From positions 1-9,526 of the forward strand of contig JBILGC010000066.1 in assembly GCA_044351265.1 (NCBI GenBank): a DNA stretch of 9,526 bases. Direction: 5' to 3'. Both the position numbers and the translations under genes were made by a program. The number at the start of each line of letters is the position of its first letter. The first letter of the stretch is position 1. This DNA is from JAJTFA01 sp044351265. Lineage in GTDB: Bacteria > Bacteroidota > Bacteroidia > UKL13-3. Shown here in pieces: positions 7,987 through 9,526 of this stretch. The notes beneath the pieces were generated by a model. That model had not been told where the DNA came from. It saw nothing but the letters and a program-made list of their open reading frames with translations, and searched no databases.

Positions 7987-7994
7987 GTGGATAA
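7986..7994 (-). promoter_or_regulatory. consensus DnaA-box match upstream of priA
   Basis: TTATCCACA on the minus strand is an exact match to the high-affinity DnaA box (TTATNCACA). It lies 52-60 bases upstream of the priA start codon and shares one base with the adjacent palindrome. It is a single box, with no cluster and no AT-rich unwinding element visible, so this is not an origin. A role in DnaA control of priA or of DnaA titration is possible. A 9-mer match by chance on either strand of a window this size has a rough probability of 7%. Confidence 0.45.
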
Positions 7995-8007
7995 ACAAAT
8001 AATCTTA

Positions 8008-8505
8008 TCAGGAAGTGGGTTTCTTGGGAAAATCAAGCCAAATTAACTCACCACTTTTTTCAGAAATCTGCTTCCATGTTTGCACAGGAAATGCAATGGT
8101 GGCGATACCTGCCGTTGGAAGGTTTTCTATGGGTGTATGCGTTAAATAACTAATAAGTCCGGTGAAGGCAGGGTTATGACCAAACAGCATGGCACTTCTG
8201 TTCTCATCATCAATATTTCTGATTACATGTAATAAATCTTGAATGGAGGCTTCATAAATATCGTATTCAAGACAAATATCAGATTCATTTATTCCTAAAC
8301 TGGATGCAATATGTTTTGCTGTTTTAAAGGCTCGTTTGGCAGGGCTTGAGATTAGTACAGCCGGCTTAATATAATTTTTTAACAATCGTTTACCCATCTC
8401 TTCTGCATCAGATTTACCGCGTTCGTTTAACGGTCTGTCAAAATCCGTAAGGCTTAAATCATCATGACTTGATTTGGCATGCCTCATCAGCATTAAGGTT
8501 TTCAT
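8008..8505 (-). CDS. sixA: SixA-type histidine phosphatase
   Basis: The 165-residue protein is a short member of the histidine phosphatase (phosphoglycerate-mutase-like) superfamily. LMLMRHAKSS (4-13) holds the catalytic RHA motif with nucleophile His9, and RHAK rather than RHG is typical of the SixA branch. DRPLNERGKSDAEEMG (23-38), SSPAKRAFKTA with Arg58 (53-63), YEAS with Glu85, and FGHNP with His110 complete the active site. The length matches SixA. E. coli SixA acts on phosphohistidine in histidine phosphotransfer (HPt) or nitrogen-phosphotransferase (PTS-Ntr) proteins; no such partner is encoded here, so the substrate is inferred only by family and could instead be a small phosphorylated metabolite. 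ATG 8505 follows the stop of the pRiA4b-like gene by 12 bases, which points to one transcript. No Shine-Dalgarno sequence is evident. Confidence 0.9.
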   Translation of the reverse strand: MKTLMLMRHAKSSHDDLSLTDFDRPLNERGKSDAEEMGKRLLKNYIKPAVLISSPAKRAFKTAKHIASSLGINESDICLEYDIYEASIQDLLHVIRNIDDENRSAMLFGHNPAFTGLISYLTHTPIENLPTAGIATIAFPVQTWKQISEKSGELIWLDFPKKPTS

Positions 8506-8517
8506 AGGGTTGGGAGA

Positions 8518-9123
8518 TTAATATCGGTCGTCAGCACCTGCATCTTCTCCTCTTGCTTCGCCTTGTTCATCATCAAACAGCCCAAACTCATCTGCCTCGT
8601 CATCTGATATTTCTCCGGGTATTTCTTCTGATTTGTCTAGATAATTTTTGGTTATCTCGTCAAACTCATTGTCATCTACTAGGCCAAAGCGCTGCACTTT
8701 ATCATATTGTTTTGGAGCAAGCCCTGATGTTTTGCTGCAAAAAGGATATTTCTGGCCTGATTTTTCTTTCACGTCAATGCCTGTTAATTCAATGAACAGG
8801 GTCCATATCTCAAGAAAATCATATACATAAATGATTTTTTGGTGAGGATCATTTATATAATCACAAAGCTTGGATTTGGCCATTACCGGAATTTTATTCT
8901 CCGGTTCATCCTCCTCATCAGTCATATCTTCAAGCGTTATTTCCTGACCTTTTTTCCAGCTATCTGTGCTCATGTAAAAGGAGGCCAATTGCTTCTGATC
9001 AAAGCCAATGGCATCCAAAATGGCTTTATGTAAATCAAGAAAAGTTTGGGTTGATTTAATCTCGATTATACGAAAGATATCATCGTAATCTTCAAAGGTT
9101 ATTTTAAATTTATAAACGGCCAT
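8518..9123 (-). CDS. plasmid pRiA4b ORF-3-like protein with acidic C-terminal tail
   Basis: The start is placed at ATG 9123 (MAVYKFKITFEDYDDIFRIIEI), giving 201 residues. The frame is open to an ATG at 9168, but that 15-residue extension would cover an inverted repeat and promoter element and precedes the usual family N-terminus. The body resembles the pRiA4b ORF-3 family, also annotated as IS1096 passenger/TnpR-like: TFLDLHKAILDAIGFD (27-42), LASFYMSTDSW (46-56), a DEED-rich loop (near 68-74), IIYVYDFLEIWTLFIELTGI (96-115) in place of the commoner YDFGDxWxH form, and CSKTSGLAPKQYD near 128-140. The last 45 or so residues are very acidic, rich in Asp and Glu. The family function is unknown despite the transposon-derived names, and no mobile element is present here. 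It is probably co-transcribed with the downstream SixA-like gene. Confidence 0.75.
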   Translation of the reverse strand: MAVYKFKITFEDYDDIFRIIEIKSTQTFLDLHKAILDAIGFDQKQLASFYMSTDSWKKGQEITLEDMTDEEDEPENKIPVMAKSKLCDYINDPHQKIIYVYDFLEIWTLFIELTGIDVKEKSGQKYPFCSKTSGLAPKQYDKVQRFGLVDDNEFDEITKNYLDKSEEIPGEISDDEADEFGLFDDEQGEARGEDAGADDRY

Positions 9124-9133
9124 TGGTTTTAGG

Positions 9134-9167
9134 TGTTTCGGGCAAAAATAAATATTTACCCGAAACA
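9134..9167. repeat. 9-bp inverted repeat in the promoter region of the pRiA4b-like gene
   Basis: TGTTTCGGG (9134-9142) and CCCGAAACA (9159-9167) are exact inverted copies separated by 16 AT-rich bases. Neither strand has a run of T after the stem, which argues against an intrinsic terminator for the upstream secreted-protein gene. The half-site centres are 25 bp apart and lie either side of a -7-like element, as an operator might. The whole repeat sits in the 52-base gap between the two genes. Confidence 0.6.
9143..9150 (-). promoter_or_regulatory. candidate -7 promoter element for the pRiA4b-like gene and downstream genes
   Basis: TATTTTTG on the minus strand fits the Bacteroidota -7 consensus TAnnTTTG exactly and lies 19 bases before the proposed ATG 9123. 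No good -33 TTTG is present at the usual distance, so the match rests on one box. It falls within the spacer of the inverted repeat. If used, transcription would begin just before the chosen start and leave a very short leader. Confidence 0.4.
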
Positions 9168-9175
9168 TACACCAT

Positions 9176-9526
9176 CTACTTTATAGTAGTAAAATTTCCT
9201 ATTTGTGTGTGGGTTGAGTCATCCCAGCCGGTGTAGGTTACAAGGTATACAAAAACGTCTGAGGTAGCAGGTTCGCTGTTATAAATATCCTTGTAAGTTT
9301 CGTATTTGTTATTGGTGCTGAAAATGAGTTTTCCCCAGCGGTCGTAAATTTTCAGGTCATAATCCTTAACAAATACTGGCCTAATATTCAGTTCCTCATT
9401 TAACCCATCATTATTGGGCGTAAAAGCATTGGGCACGTAAAGCAGAGGGCTCTGAATTAATTCAATACTATTTGATCGACTTGTATAGCCATTACCTGTA
9501 ATCCCTTCTATGGCATCAATGGTGTA
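9176..9526 (-). CDS. secreted protein with gliding-motility-associated C-terminal (T9SS type B) domain, 5' end outside window
   Basis: The frame is open from the right edge through 116 residues to TAG at 9176-9178; the start lies beyond the window. The visible part begins with the end of a beta-rich repeat (YTIDAIEGITGNGYTSRSNS) and then LLYVPNAFTPNNDGLNEEL, the hallmark entry of the CHU_C / gliding motility-associated C-terminal domain. It continues with YDLKIYDRWGKLIF, also highly typical, and ends in GNFTTIK, like the short strand that closes the family. The domain is about 85 residues and appears complete. It directs large extracellular proteins, often adhesins or repeat proteins, through the type IX secretion system and keeps them at or beyond the cell surface. 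Function of the full protein cannot be inferred from this tail. A GTG at 9436 inside the domain is not a real start. Confidence 0.92.
   Translation of the reverse strand, partial: YTIDAIEGITGNGYTSRSNSIELIQSPLLYVPNAFTPNNDGLNEELNIRPVFVKDYDLKIYDRWGKLIFSTNNKYETYKDIYNSEPATSDVFVYLVTYTGWDDSTHTQIGNFTTIK

Noticed and set aside
7986..7994. Replication origin at the DnaA-box match
   Set aside because: Only one box, no cluster, no AT-rich unwinding region, and no dnaA, dnaN or other origin-associated gene nearby.
8518..9123. Mobile element suggested by the IS1096 passenger/TnpR-like annotation of this family
   Set aside because: No transposase, terminal inverted repeats or target duplications were found around the gene; the name is historical.
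9124..9168. N-terminal extension MFRVNIYFCPKHLKP on the pRiA4b-like protein
   Set aside because: It lies over an inverted repeat and a -7 box, and the family-like sequence begins at MAVYKFKITF (ATG 9123).

Overview
The window looks like a chromosomal segment of a member of the Bacteroidota. The clearest marker is the gene fragment at the right edge, which ends in a gliding-motility-associated (CHU_C, type B) sorting domain of the type IX secretion system. Other signs agree: AT-rich DNA, starts without clear Shine-Dalgarno sequences, a TAnnTTTG-type -7 element, and Bacteroidota-style versions of several housekeeping genes. I see no insertion sequence, CRISPR array, tRNA, rRNA or prophage. No gene-free stretch exceeds about 75 bases.

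Left part (1-5456). At the edge, the N-terminal third of mnmH (tRNA 2-selenouridine synthase) runs leftwards, divergent from guaA (GMP synthase). Rightwards from guaA come an exported type 1 periplasmic-binding-fold protein, a low-molecular-weight tyrosine phosphatase, an acylphosphatase gene interrupted by one in-frame TAA, and a magnesium-chelatase-like AAA+ ATPase. The phosphatase stop and the acylphosphatase start overlap as ATGA, so those two were probably translated together.

Right part (5478-9526), all on the minus strand. In order of transcription: the tail of a secreted T9SS substrate, a pRiA4b ORF-3-like protein with an acidic tail, a SixA-type histidine phosphatase, and priA (primosomal helicase). 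The two groups converge between the AAA+ gene and priA with only 21 bases between their stop codons.

Most of the window is housekeeping. I do not find a convincing undescribed multi-gene system. The points most worth checking are small: (1) the acylphosphatase gene whose catalytic Arg and Asn are split by a single TAA; (2) a perfect consensus DnaA box abutting a perfect 16-bp palindrome in the 73-bp gap in front of priA; (3) a perfect 9-bp inverted repeat that brackets a -7 promoter element in front of the pRiA4b-like gene; and (4) the AAA+ ATPase without the VWA partner usually found beside it. The genes share no evident single pathway: they serve tRNA modification, purine synthesis, phosphatase functions, replication restart and secretion.
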